Shown here piece after piece: positions 42,324-50,581 of a stretch of DNA of 64,000 nucleotides (position 1 is its first letter; each line of letters opens with the position of its first letter). Where the stretch lies: contig NZ_JBPNXV010000001.1 in NCBI RefSeq assembly GCF_051235805.1, forward strand, positions 1,674,001-1,738,000, in the 5' to 3' direction. This stretch comes from Pseudothermotoga_B sp051235805 (GTDB lineage Bacteria > Thermotogota > Thermotogae > Thermotogales > DSM-5069). The notes below the pieces were generated by a model. The model saw only the letters and a program-made list of their open reading frames with translations. It made no database searches and was not told the origin of the DNA. Position numbers and translations under genes: made by a program.

Positions 42324-43718
42324 ATGCTGGAGTTTTCAGAAGAGCTTCTCTTGGTACTTCTTGAGTTATCTGGATTTCCGATCTTGGTGCTCGATGAAGA
42401 GTTGAAGATACAGATGATCAACAAAGAGGCGTTTGGGCTGCTTGGATTTTCAGAAGAACAGCTCAGAGAAAAGAAAAGATCTTTTCTTGATTTTCTCTAC
42501 TTTAAAGATCTTCAAGAGTTAGAGGATTTTCAACAAAACAAGTTGGTCAAAGAATTTCACTTGACTTTGGTGAATTCAGAAGGACAGCACAAGGAAACTA
42601 TCGCGAGGATAAGAGCAACTCCTGATGGGAAAAGATTTCTGGTTTCCTTGGTAGATGTGACTGAATTCAAAAAAATCGCAGAGAAGCTCTCAAGAAAAAC
42701 TAAGTGCCAAGATGCTGTGATGAAGATAGTTGCGCAGGTTCTCAAAGATGATGTCGAGAATCTATACCAGTTCTTGTTAGAGAAGGCTGTAGAAACGGTT
42801 CCAGGAGCGCAGGCAGGTAGTGTTTTGGTGAGAGAAAAAGGTGTTTTTGTTTACAAAGCCGCTGTTGGCTATGATCTTTCTGAGTTATCAAAGATACATT
42901 TCAAAGAAAAAGAGTTAGTTCAGCATCTTGCGAAGGACGTCATGATAGTCACTGATTTTTCCGCGAATGAACAACTGGATGAAACAAGAAGAAAGATACT
43001 CGAAGATGCAGGAAAGTTCAGGCAGATCAAAGTCATGCTGAGCATACCCATTGTCGTTCAAGAACAAACAGTTGGATTTTTCAACCTCGACAACTTTGAA
43101 GATTCAAAGATCTTTGATGACGAATCGATCGAAATGGGGAAGATCTTTGCTGCACAGTTGGGAGTGATCTTCGAGAGGCTGAGACTCGAAGAGCAGATTA
43201 AAAATCAAGTACAGCAGATGCGCTTTCTTTCATACCACGATCCACTCACAGGTCTTGCAAACAGAAGATATCTTCAAGAAGAAGCCGAAAGAATCCTTGC
43301 CTCTTCGGACAGACGAAAGGAAGCTGTCAGTGTCCTCTATCTAGATCTTCTGAACTTCAAGCAGATAAACGATAATTTCAGCCACGAAATTGGAGACAGA
43401 GTTTTGGTTGAGATAGCCAAGAGATTGAAGAAATCTACCAGGAAAAGCGACTTCGTTTCAAGAATAGGGGGAGACGAGTTCGTCTTCTTGCTCGCCAATA
43501 CCTCTGCAAAGAGAGCTACAAGATTTGCACAAAGAATCATTCAGCAGATTGAAGTTCCCATAATCATCGATGTAGCAAGCTTTACAATCTCTGGCAACAT
43601 TGGGATTGCTGAATATCCCAAAGATGGCGATCACTTTGAAAAGGTCTTGCGCAATGCAGACAGGGCGATGTACTGTGCTAAGACTCAGAAGAAGCCCTAC
43701 TGCATCTTTGAAAGTTGA
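42324..43718 (+). CDS. PAS-GAF-GGDEF diguanylate cyclase
   Basis: Soluble protein of 464 residues. Order: PAS domain (about 5-115, ILVLDEELKIQMINKEAFGLLGFS), short coiled coil, GAF domain (about 150-300), GGDEF domain (about 305-464). The active site RIGGDEFVFLL is intact, and an inhibitory-site RxxD (RKSD) stands five residues before GGDEF, so c-di-GMP synthesis with product feedback is predicted. ATG 42324 has AGGGAGATC upstream; reading from 42261 would overlap pyk. It ends 22 bases inside the convergent psuG gene. Confidence 0.9.
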   Translation: MLEFSEELLLVLLELSGFPILVLDEELKIQMINKEAFGLLGFSEEQLREKKRSFLDFLYFKDLQELEDFQQNKLVKEFHLTLVNSEGQHKETIARIRATPDGKRFLVSLVDVTEFKKIAEKLSRKTKCQDAVMKIVAQVLKDDVENLYQFLLEKAVETVPGAQAGSVLVREKGVFVYKAAVGYDLSELSKIHFKEKELVQHLAKDVMIVTDFSANEQLDETRRKILEDAGKFRQIKVMLSIPIVVQEQTVGFFNLDNFEDSKIFDDESIEMGKIFAAQLGVIFERLRLEEQIKNQVQQMRFLSYHDPLTGLANRRYLQEEAERILASSDRRKEAVSVLYLDLLNFKQINDNFSHEIGDRVLVEIAKRLKKSTRKSDFVSRIGGDEFVFLLANTSAKRATRFAQRIIQQIEVPIIIDVASFTISGNIGIAEYPKDGDHFEKVLRNADRAMYCAKTQKKPYCIFES

Positions 43719-44557
43719 TCAACGATTTGGCATGCCAAATTCACGTTGTTCTTAAGAAGTTCGATGTTACTCTCAACTGTTCTTCCATCAGAGTAATGTG
43801 CCAACCTTGAGAGTAAAAACGGTGTGAGATCCTTGCCTTTCACATTGGACCACTCAAGATCTTTTTCAGCCAACTGATGCCACTTTTTGAATTCAACCTC
43901 GTCGATCTCGTACCGTTCGGGTATAGGATTAAAAACAAGCACTGAACCTGGCAAATCAAAGGATTCTTTGCTCAGAAAAATAGAAACGATTTCTTCAACG
44001 CTTTCAACCTTTGTGATGGGAATGCTCGTAGAACGACAGTAAAAGGCAGGCAGTCTGTCGGTTCTGTAGCCAACTGCCGTGACCTGAAAGGTTTCGAGCA
44101 TCTCCACAGTTGATCTCAGGTCTAAGATAGACTTTGGTCCCGCACAGACGACGATCATCCTTGTTCGTGAAAGTTCGATCAAGTCTTGTGAGACGTCCCA
44201 ATCTTTCGTAGAATGAACACCTCCGATGCCGCCAGTTGCAAAAACCTTTATACCACTTAGATAAGCCAGACGCACTGTCGCGCTCACCGTTGTGGCAGCC
44301 CATCTTTTCAAGGCAACTGCTACTGGGATCTCTGAAACTCCAACCTTCATAACGTCTTCTCTTGTTCCAATCTCCTGTATCTCTTCACTGCTCAAACCTA
44401 TTCTTACCTCACCAGCCACAATCGCAATGGTTTTTGGCGTGCAGTCATGCCGTCTGACAACAGCTTCAAGTTCCATCGCAGTTTCAACGTTCTTTGGCTT
44501 TGGTAATCCGTGCGCAATAACCGTTGACTCAAGGGCAACTGTTCTGTTGAACACCAT
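43697..44557 (-). CDS. psuG: Pseudouridine-5'-phosphate glycosidase
   Basis: Protein of 286 residues that cleaves pseudouridine 5'-phosphate to uracil and ribose 5-phosphate. ALESTVIAHGLPKP, IAIVAGEVRIGLS, ATTVSATVRLAYLSGI, FATGGIGGVH, DVSQDL, and SRLAHYSDGRTVESNI are typical. ATG 44557 is preferred (GATGGTGAT just upstream); TTG 44572 is the alternative. No pseudouridine kinase (psuK) is visible here. It is last in a run with a nitroreductase and an exporter. Confidence 0.92.
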   Translation of the reverse strand: MVFNRTVALESTVIAHGLPKPKNVETAMELEAVVRRHDCTPKTIAIVAGEVRIGLSSEEIQEIGTREDVMKVGVSEIPVAVALKRWAATTVSATVRLAYLSGIKVFATGGIGGVHSTKDWDVSQDLIELSRTRMIVVCAGPKSILDLRSTVEMLETFQVTAVGYRTDRLPAFYCRSTSIPITKVESVEEIVSIFLSKESFDLPGSVLVFNPIPERYEIDEVEFKKWHQLAEKDLEWSNVKGKDLTPFLLSRLAHYSDGRTVESNIELLKNNVNLACQIVDQLSKMQ

Positions 44558-44558
44558 A

Positions 44559-45059
44559 TCACCATCTTTCAAAATGGATACGCTCCTGTTTGAATCTGTC
44601 TACAGGTTCAGGGTTTTCAGCAGGATATCCAATGCAAACCAATGAAAAAGCCACAACGTTCTTTGGGAGATTCAGTATCCTTCCAAATGCTGTTACTCTT
44701 GCTTCATCGGGATAGACACCACACCACACGGCTCCCAAACCAACTTCGGTTGCCCTCAACAGCATGTTCTGAGTTGCCGCCGAACAGTCTTGTACCCAAA
44801 ATTCTCCAAATTTCACGAGTGTCAAATCTGCACAAATTACCACAGCGACGGGAGCTTTTAAGATCATCTTCGCATAAGGGTGTGACTGAACGATCTTTTC
44901 TTTGGTTTCTCTGTCCTTTATAACAACAAAATGCCACGGTTGTTCGTTGCCAGCAGATGGTGCATGCATTGCAGCTCTGATAACCTCCAAGATGAGTTCT
45001 TCTTCGATATCTTTATCTTGATACTTCCTTATACTTCTCCTCTGATAGATCGTGCTCAC
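44559..45059 (-). CDS. Nitroreductase-family flavoprotein
   Basis: FMN protein of 166 residues: YQRRSIRKYQDKDI, AAMHAPSAGNEQPWHFVVI, and AATQNMLLRATEVGLGAVWCGVYPD. The physiological substrate is unknown; flavin reductase or BluB-like roles are possible. GTG 45059 is used (AAGGGGGAG upstream) instead of GTG 45068, which would overlap that site. The stop is 1 base before psuG. Confidence 0.87.
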   Translation of the reverse strand: MSTIYQRRSIRKYQDKDIEEELILEVIRAAMHAPSAGNEQPWHFVVIKDRETKEKIVQSHPYAKMILKAPVAVVICADLTLVKFGEFWVQDCSAATQNMLLRATEVGLGAVWCGVYPDEARVTAFGRILNLPKNVVAFSLVCIGYPAENPEPVDRFKQERIHFERW

Positions 45060-45064
45060 ACAGA

Positions 45065-45910
45065 TCACTCCCCCTTGGAATTATAAACCTTTCTGATCGC
45101 GCCCAAAATGATTGCACTAACGAGTAGGATCATGCCGCAAAATTGCACACGAGACATCTTTTCAGAGAGTATGATGAAAGAAGAAACTGCAGCAAAGATA
45201 GGCTCACCAACGTATATGAGCGCTGCCGTGTTTGAACCAACGTACTTTTGAAATTTGAGTTGCACCCAGACTGCAAAGATCGTTGCAAACAACGCTGTAA
45301 AGATCATCACAAAGATGAATCCAAGGTTTATCTTGAAATCCCCATAGACCGGTGCCAGCGCACCATTGATGAGAGAGGTTACAAGAAATTGTGGTGCCAG
45401 CAGAGAGATCTCGTTTTGATTGTTCTCTGTAAAATGAGTTACCATGACAACATGAACTGCAAAGGCAACAGCGCATATTACAGTGAGCAAATCTCCAAAA
45501 TTGAAAGGATCATGCGTTGGATCGTTGAGCATGTAAAGTCCTACAACGGAGATTAAAAAAGATATTATCTGAAAAAATGTTGGTTTTTTTCTCTCTATCA
45601 AGTAGGAAAAGAAAGGTACAAACGGTATGTAAAGTGATGTTATGAAACCACTCTTAGTCGAAGTGGTGATCTTCAAACCACTCGTCTGGGTAGCATAGGC
45701 AACACCCAGAAAAAGACCCAGTACTATGGCTTTTTTCCACGAGATTTTGCTTCTGAAGAAGATTAAAGTCAACACAAAGGCTGTGAGAAATCTCAAAGAG
45801 TTGTAGAAAAAAGGATTGGCTTCCACCAAGATCAACTTTTGTATCGGAAAGGTCAGTCCCCACACTGCTGTAACGATCAACAAGAGAACTGTGGCTTTTG
45901 TCTTCATCAT
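45065..45910 (-). CDS. EamA/DMT-family transporter
   Basis: Protein of 281 residues with ten hydrophobic segments in two EamA repeats (LLIVTAVWGLTFPIQK; LLTVICAVAFAVHVVMV). Substrate unknown. It overlaps the LacI gene by 4 bases (ATGA), so the regulator probably controls it. Not closely similar by eye to the other EamA protein at 14949. Confidence 0.82.
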   Translation of the reverse strand: MMKTKATVLLLIVTAVWGLTFPIQKLILVEANPFFYNSLRFLTAFVLTLIFFRSKISWKKAIVLGLFLGVAYATQTSGLKITTSTKSGFITSLYIPFVPFFSYLIERKKPTFFQIISFLISVVGLYMLNDPTHDPFNFGDLLTVICAVAFAVHVVMVTHFTENNQNEISLLAPQFLVTSLINGALAPVYGDFKINLGFIFVMIFTALFATIFAVWVQLKFQKYVGSNTAALIYVGEPIFAAVSSFIILSEKMSRVQFCGMILLVSAIILGAIRKVYNSKGE

Positions 45911-46803
45911 AGGCTACTCCGTCTTTTCACAAGATTGGCCTCAAGGACAATTCTCTTTGGTATTTCTTCGCCATTGATTATTCTCATGAGAAGATTGGCA
46001 CAGATCTCTCCGACTTCTCGGTTCATGTACTCAACGCTCGACAGCGGTGGATCCAAAAAGTCACAGAAGGAAAGATTTCCATAACCAAAAACAGACAGTT
46101 GATCTGGTACTTTGATTCCTTCATCTTTGAGTGCTTTCAAAACGCCAACTGCTATGTGATCATTGCTACAAAGAATGACGTTGGGCAAGGTTGAAAGATT
46201 CTTGGTTGCGTCATACGATTCTTGTGGTTTTTTCAGTACTCTCACGTCATAGTCTTCTATCTTGTGGTTGAACATAGCTTTCATGAACGATGTGTAGAGC
46301 ATGTAAGATTTGTAATTAGAAAGATCTTCGCACAAGAACGCGAATGAACGAGCGTTGTACTTGAGCATTCTTTCAACGATCTTGTTCATCGCAGAAGAAT
46401 GGTTGAAGGTCACAGAGGAGCTTACCGAATCATATCCAACAAGCAATGAAGCTTTCACTTGGTCCTTGAATCGTTCTGAGATCACCACAACAGGATCGGC
46501 AGAACTGTCAAGATTCGCTTTCAAGTTCACCAAAACACCGTTCTCACACAACCGTTCAACGATTCCTTGTAAGACACTAAGGTAACTTTCCTCCCAACCA
46601 TTGAGCACTACGCCAATCTGAGCATGACTTTTTCTGAAAAGCCGAGCAAAACTGCTTGGCTGAAACCCTGTATCTTTGATCACCTGCATGACTCGTTCTC
46701 GAAGCAGTGGATCCACGTTGCTCTTACCATTTAAGACACGCGAAACAGTCGAAATTGACACTTCTGCCATCTGAGCGATGTCTTTGATCGTCAGTTTTTT
46801 CAA
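45907..46803 (-). CDS. LacI-family transcriptional regulator
   Basis: Protein of 298 residues. The N-terminal helix-turn-helix and hinge are clear (LTIKDIAQMAEVSISTVSR, VLNGKSNV), and a periplasmic-binding-protein-like effector domain follows (VVLNGWEESYLSVLQGIV; CSNDHIAVGVLKALKDEG). The effector is not known; a sugar or nucleoside would fit the psuG-containing operon. TTG 46803 is preferred, with GGGGG upstream. A LacI-like pseudopalindrome is at 47551-47565. Confidence 0.88.
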   Translation of the reverse strand: MKKLTIKDIAQMAEVSISTVSRVLNGKSNVDPLLRERVMQVIKDTGFQPSSFARLFRKSHAQIGVVLNGWEESYLSVLQGIVERLCENGVLVNLKANLDSSADPVVVISERFKDQVKASLLVGYDSVSSSVTFNHSSAMNKIVERMLKYNARSFAFLCEDLSNYKSYMLYTSFMKAMFNHKIEDYDVRVLKKPQESYDATKNLSTLPNVILCSNDHIAVGVLKALKDEGIKVPDQLSVFGYGNLSFCDFLDPPLSSVEYMNREVGEICANLLMRIINGEEIPKRIVLEANLVKRRSSL

Positions 46804-46826
46804 AAACAACCCCCCACGGCTTTGTC

Positions 46827-47516
46827 TCAGTCTCTTCTACCAAAAGCGCCAGCGATCAAGAGCATTCTCAGCAGCTGCAAGACTGCCATAGCTGTTGCCG
46901 CTACATAGGTCAAGGCAGCCGCGTTCAAAACCTTTCTCACGCCCTTGAGTTCTTCTTCAGACATCATGATATTCTCTCTGAGCAGTTTCAGAGCCTTTTT
47001 GCTTGCGTCATACTCCACAGGCAGCGTAATCAAACTGAACAGTACGGCGAGCCCAAAGAGTACGATTCCAAACTGCCACAATGCAGGCAGTGCAAAAAGA
47101 AGACCGATTATGAAGAAAATCCAAGCAAGAGAAGAACCTAAGTTTGCAACTGGTGCGAGAAGATTTCTGAAAGCAAGAGCTGGGTTCTTCTCGGCATGCT
47201 GAATTGCATGACCTATTTCGTGTGCTACAACACCGAGTGCTGCCACAGAGGGGCTGGCATAGGTGGAAGAAGAAAGCCTCACAACCTTTGTTCGAGGATC
47301 GTAATGATCGGTCAGATGACCAGGCATCGATTCAACACGAACATCATAGATACCGGCACCATCGAGCAACCTCATGGCAAGTTGGCTGCCTGTGAAGCCA
47401 GTGAGAGACCTTATCTTTGAGTACTCAGAGAAGGCTGCACTGACTTTGATCTGCGCCCATATCGCCAATAAAAGAGCAGGCACAAGAATTATAAAAGTTG
47501 GGTCATAGAAAAACAT
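46827..47516 (-). CDS. Zinc metallopeptidase, YugP family, membrane-bound
   Basis: Protein of 229 residues. An N-terminal hydrophobic helix (FIILVPALLLAIWA), the zinc site VAHEIGHAIQH near residue 100, then two or three further membrane segments including LAWIFFIIGLLFALPALWQF. YugP-type peptidases are integral membrane enzymes of unknown substrate. The upstream position before the LacI gene with a 23-base gap suggests one transcript. ATG start with GGTGAGAAA before it. Confidence 0.87.
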   Translation of the reverse strand: MFFYDPTFIILVPALLLAIWAQIKVSAAFSEYSKIRSLTGFTGSQLAMRLLDGAGIYDVRVESMPGHLTDHYDPRTKVVRLSSSTYASPSVAALGVVAHEIGHAIQHAEKNPALAFRNLLAPVANLGSSLAWIFFIIGLLFALPALWQFGIVLFGLAVLFSLITLPVEYDASKKALKLLRENIMMSEEELKGVRKVLNAAALTYVAATAMAVLQLLRMLLIAGAFGRRD

Positions 47517-47550
47517 TTTCTCACCTCCTCAACCTAAGACACTTTGTTCT

Positions 47551-47565
47551 TTTCAAGCGTTCAAA
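47551..47565. promoter_or_regulatory. Possible LacI-type operator and -35 region before the Zn-peptidase gene
   Basis: TTTCAAGCGTTCAAA is a 15-base pseudopalindrome with 5 of 7 half-site positions matching. On the minus strand it contains TTGAAC, which lies 17 bp before a poor -10 (TGTCTT). Location is suitable for control by the LacI protein two genes on. Weak evidence. Confidence 0.25.
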
Positions 47566-47579
47566 TTTTACTGAAACTG

Positions 47580-48812
47580 TCATACTAAATGAACAAAAAG
47601 TCCACTTTTGAGCTTCGGTTCAAACCAGGTTGATTTTGGTGGCATTATCTTTCCGTCATCCGAGACACGCATGAGTTCTTCTATTGACGTCGGATACAAC
47701 GAAAAAGCCACCGCCCATCCTCTCTTGTCTACAGCTTCCTCAAGTGCTTCCAAGCCATGTATACCGCCAATGAAGTCTATTCTCTTGTCAGTCCGTGGAT
47801 CTGCTATTCCAAGAATCGGTTTCAAAAGATTGTCTTGCAAGATTGACACATCTAAAGCCTTAACAGGATCAGATTCGTCGATGAGATTCTCCTTCGCCTT
47901 CAAAGTGTACCATCTTCTGGAAAGGTACATGCCAAATAGGTGTCTCGCCTGTGGTTTGTACTTGTATTCTGATGGTTCTATTTCGAAGGATTGGCTGATC
48001 GTTTTCAAAAACTCTTGCTCACTCAGCCCGTTCAAATCCCTGACGACCCTGTTGTAATCATAAATTCGTAGATCTTTGTGAGGAAATAGAACGGCAAGGA
48101 AGAAATTGTATTCCTCTTCTCCTGTGTAAGAAACGCTCTCTTGCCTGAGAAGTTGTGCAACTCTGACTGCCGATGCAGCACGGTGGTGTCCATCGGCAAT
48201 GTAAAAACTGTTGACCCTCTTGAACAAATTCTTCAACTTCTCAATTTTCTCTGCGTCCTGAACCAAGTACACGATCTGTTCTACTCCATCTTCATCGAGA
48301 AAATCGTACTCTGGTTCGCCGTGCGCAAGACTTTTCATAAAGCCATCTATCTCTTCAGAGGAACGATACATGAGAAAGACAGGACCAGTTTGAGCTCTCA
48401 AGTGATATATGTGCTTTGTCCTCTCTTCTTCTTTGTCTTTTCTGGTCAGCTCGTGTTTCTTTATCGAACCGTTGAGATACTCATCAACAGAAAAAGTTGC
48501 AACCAAACCGATCTGAGTGTGGTCTTTTGCAACCTGCTTGTAGACATAGAAAGATTCGCGATCTTGAAGAAATACCCCTGAATCAATGAACCATTGCAAG
48601 TTCTTTTTTGCAACTCTCAACGCTTCATCACTACTTGATTCTACCTGCTCTTGGAAGTTGACCTCTGGCTTTGTCACTTTGTAAAAGGAATAAGGATTCT
48701 GTTGTACTATCTTTTTTGCTTCCTCAGAACTTATGACATCATATGGCTTAACAGCCACCTTTGCAGCAAAGTCTTTCTTAGGTCTGAGCGCCCTGAATGG
48801 TCTAACGATCAA
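47580..48812 (-). CDS. DUF1015 family protein
   Basis: Protein of 410 residues with family features RPFRALRPKKDFAAKVAVKPYDVIS, ERTKHIYHLRAQTGPVFLMY, the hallmark YIADGHHRAASA, and NFFLAVLFPHKDLRIYDYNRVV. No signal peptide. I recall suggestions that some members are serine kinases but cannot verify that here; the motif DGHHR looks catalytic. TTG 48812 has AAAGGAGG 9 bases upstream and overlaps ybeY by 11 bases. Confidence 0.85.
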   Translation of the reverse strand: MIVRPFRALRPKKDFAAKVAVKPYDVISSEEAKKIVQQNPYSFYKVTKPEVNFQEQVESSSDEALRVAKKNLQWFIDSGVFLQDRESFYVYKQVAKDHTQIGLVATFSVDEYLNGSIKKHELTRKDKEEERTKHIYHLRAQTGPVFLMYRSSEEIDGFMKSLAHGEPEYDFLDEDGVEQIVYLVQDAEKIEKLKNLFKRVNSFYIADGHHRAASAVRVAQLLRQESVSYTGEEEYNFFLAVLFPHKDLRIYDYNRVVRDLNGLSEQEFLKTISQSFEIEPSEYKYKPQARHLFGMYLSRRWYTLKAKENLIDESDPVKALDVSILQDNLLKPILGIADPRTDKRIDFIGGIHGLEALEEAVDKRGWAVAFSLYPTSIEELMRVSDDGKIMPPKSTWFEPKLKSGLFVHLV

Positions 48813-49224
48813 GATTCTCGACCTCCTTTAGATACCTTTCTTGCTTGGTAAACATCTCTGTTGACTTGTTGTCCGTCAATTCATGATCATAACCGCACAA
48901 GTGAAGACAGGCGTGTATCAAAACTCTTCTAAATTCAGTTGAATAGGGCTGTTTGAACTTTGATGCATTCTTTTCAATCTGCTTTGGGCACAAGAATATC
49001 TCACCAAAAAGATCTTGCTCGCCGTAAACGAATGTGAGAACATCTGTTGCAAGGTCGATCTTTCTGTAGATCCTGTTCAAGTTTCTGATACGCCTTTCCC
49101 CAACAAAAACAATGTTGACAGGCACCTCACCTATTTCCTGTTTTAGAATCTTTCTAACTATCCTTTTGACCAAGAGTTCGTTAATCTGACTTCTTGATCT
49201 GTTCATTATCGAAATTTTGAGCAA
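48802..49224 (-). CDS. ybeY: Endoribonuclease YbeY
   Basis: Zinc-dependent RNase of 140 residues acting in 16S rRNA 3'-end maturation and ribosome quality control. The metal motif HACLHLCGYDHE is complete, and ATDVLTFVYGE is typical. The start is TTG 49224 (AAGGTGAT upstream), inside the HD gene (44-base overlap). The order phoH-HD-ybeY is the common bacterial arrangement. Confidence 0.94.
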   Translation of the reverse strand: MLKISIMNRSRSQINELLVKRIVRKILKQEIGEVPVNIVFVGERRIRNLNRIYRKIDLATDVLTFVYGEQDLFGEIFLCPKQIEKNASKFKQPYSTEFRRVLIHACLHLCGYDHELTDNKSTEMFTKQERYLKEVENLDR

Positions 49225-50581
49225 GGTTGATCACCTTCTTTATCTCTTCCTTTGGATACTCGATGCGCATCTTAAACATGTTCAACAAGACCTTTGTGAA
49301 CTCTTCTGCGATTGCTTCAAGGTCTTTCAATGTCAAACCCGATTCGTCCAACTCTCTTTCGTTGTATATTCCAGAGACGATTTCTTCAACCATCGCTTGC
49401 ACACGTCCTGCCGTCGGGTTTTTTAAACTCCTTGCCGCCGCTTCAACTGCATCCGCAAGCATTATTATACCTGCTTCTTTGAACTGAGGTTTTGGTCCAA
49501 CATATCTGAACTCATCTTCACTCAGATTTTCCCCCAATTCCTTCGACTTGTGGTAGAAATATCTTTGTACTCTCGTACCGTGGTGTTGGGGTATCACGTC
49601 TTGTATGAGCAAAGGTAATCTGTTTTTTCTCGCTATCTCCAAGCCTGATTTGACATGATCTTGGATAATCAGGTGGCTCAGCTTAGGACTCAGTTCGTCA
49701 TGTGGGTTTTTCTCAAAGATGTTCTCGGTGTAAAAATATGGTCTTTTCGACTTACCTATGTCGTGAAAATAGGCAGCCATTCTTGCAAGCACAGCATTCG
49801 CTCCTATCCTCTGTGCAGCTGCCTCAGCAAGATTGGCGACCATCGAAGAATGGTAGTAGGTTCCAGGTGCCTTAAGAGAAAGAGTCTTCAGCAATGGGTT
49901 GTTCAGATTGCCAAGTTCTATCAAGTCGATGTTTGAATATATCATGCTCGCATATTCTATGAACGGCAGAAGACCGATGCAGACAACAGACGAAATCAAA
50001 GGCAGAAAGAACGCGGTAACAATCTGCAATAAATCTGGTCTTACACCTTGTATCTTAGCGTGCAACAGATAGAAGAATATCGAGACCAGAGCCGTGAAAA
50101 AGGCAGACCTTGCAACCTGCATTCGTTTTTCAATTTGAGAACTGAGAACGGCGTTGATAACGCAGATGGTCAGCATCAGAACAAATCCCAGTCCGTTGAA
50201 AGTCAAGGCAGTTGAAAACAGAACGGCTAAGAAGACCGATGTCATTAAAGTAACCTCTTTGTTGTAAAAAAGAGCAATTAAGGTAACTGGAATGAACAAC
50301 GGCGACGAGTAAAAGCCAAATTGCTTCACCAACAACCGCGAAAGAAAACTTCCAACTATCACGATGAAGTAGAGCAATATCGTGTAAGATTTGTGCAAAT
50401 TGAACGGTTTTTCCCCTATCTTGGGCTTAACGAGAACGAACCACAAAACCAGCGTTGCAATATAACCATTTGCCAAGACGAAGAAGGTGGGTAAAGCTGG
50501 ATACAAGAGCACAAGAAAACACAGAAGGACGACTATAACGTCAAACCAATTGTGCATAAAGAAATCAATTATTCTTTTCAT
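49181..50581 (-). CDS. 7TM-type HD phosphohydrolase, PgpH-like, lacking the extracellular domain
   Basis: Protein of 466 residues: seven or eight hydrophobic segments in the first 230 residues, then an HD domain with HSSMVANLAEAAAQRIG, YFHDIGKSKRPYFYTEN, HHGTRV and MLADAVEAAARS. This is the catalytic part of PgpH, a c-di-AMP phosphodiesterase. Usual PgpH proteins are about 700 residues, with a large extracytoplasmic 7TM-HDED domain after the first helix. Here only a short N-terminus is present. ATG 50581 is used (AAAGGAAC upstream); it overlaps phoH by 17 bases. Confidence 0.85.
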   Translation of the reverse strand: MKRIIDFFMHNWFDVIVVLLCFLVLLYPALPTFFVLANGYIATLVLWFVLVKPKIGEKPFNLHKSYTILLYFIVIVGSFLSRLLVKQFGFYSSPLFIPVTLIALFYNKEVTLMTSVFLAVLFSTALTFNGLGFVLMLTICVINAVLSSQIEKRMQVARSAFFTALVSIFFYLLHAKIQGVRPDLLQIVTAFFLPLISSVVCIGLLPFIEYASMIYSNIDLIELGNLNNPLLKTLSLKAPGTYYHSSMVANLAEAAAQRIGANAVLARMAAYFHDIGKSKRPYFYTENIFEKNPHDELSPKLSHLIIQDHVKSGLEIARKNRLPLLIQDVIPQHHGTRVQRYFYHKSKELGENLSEDEFRYVGPKPQFKEAGIIMLADAVEAAARSLKNPTAGRVQAMVEEIVSGIYNERELDESGLTLKDLEAIAEEFTKVLLNMFKMRIEYPKEEIKKVINLAQNFDNEQIKKSD

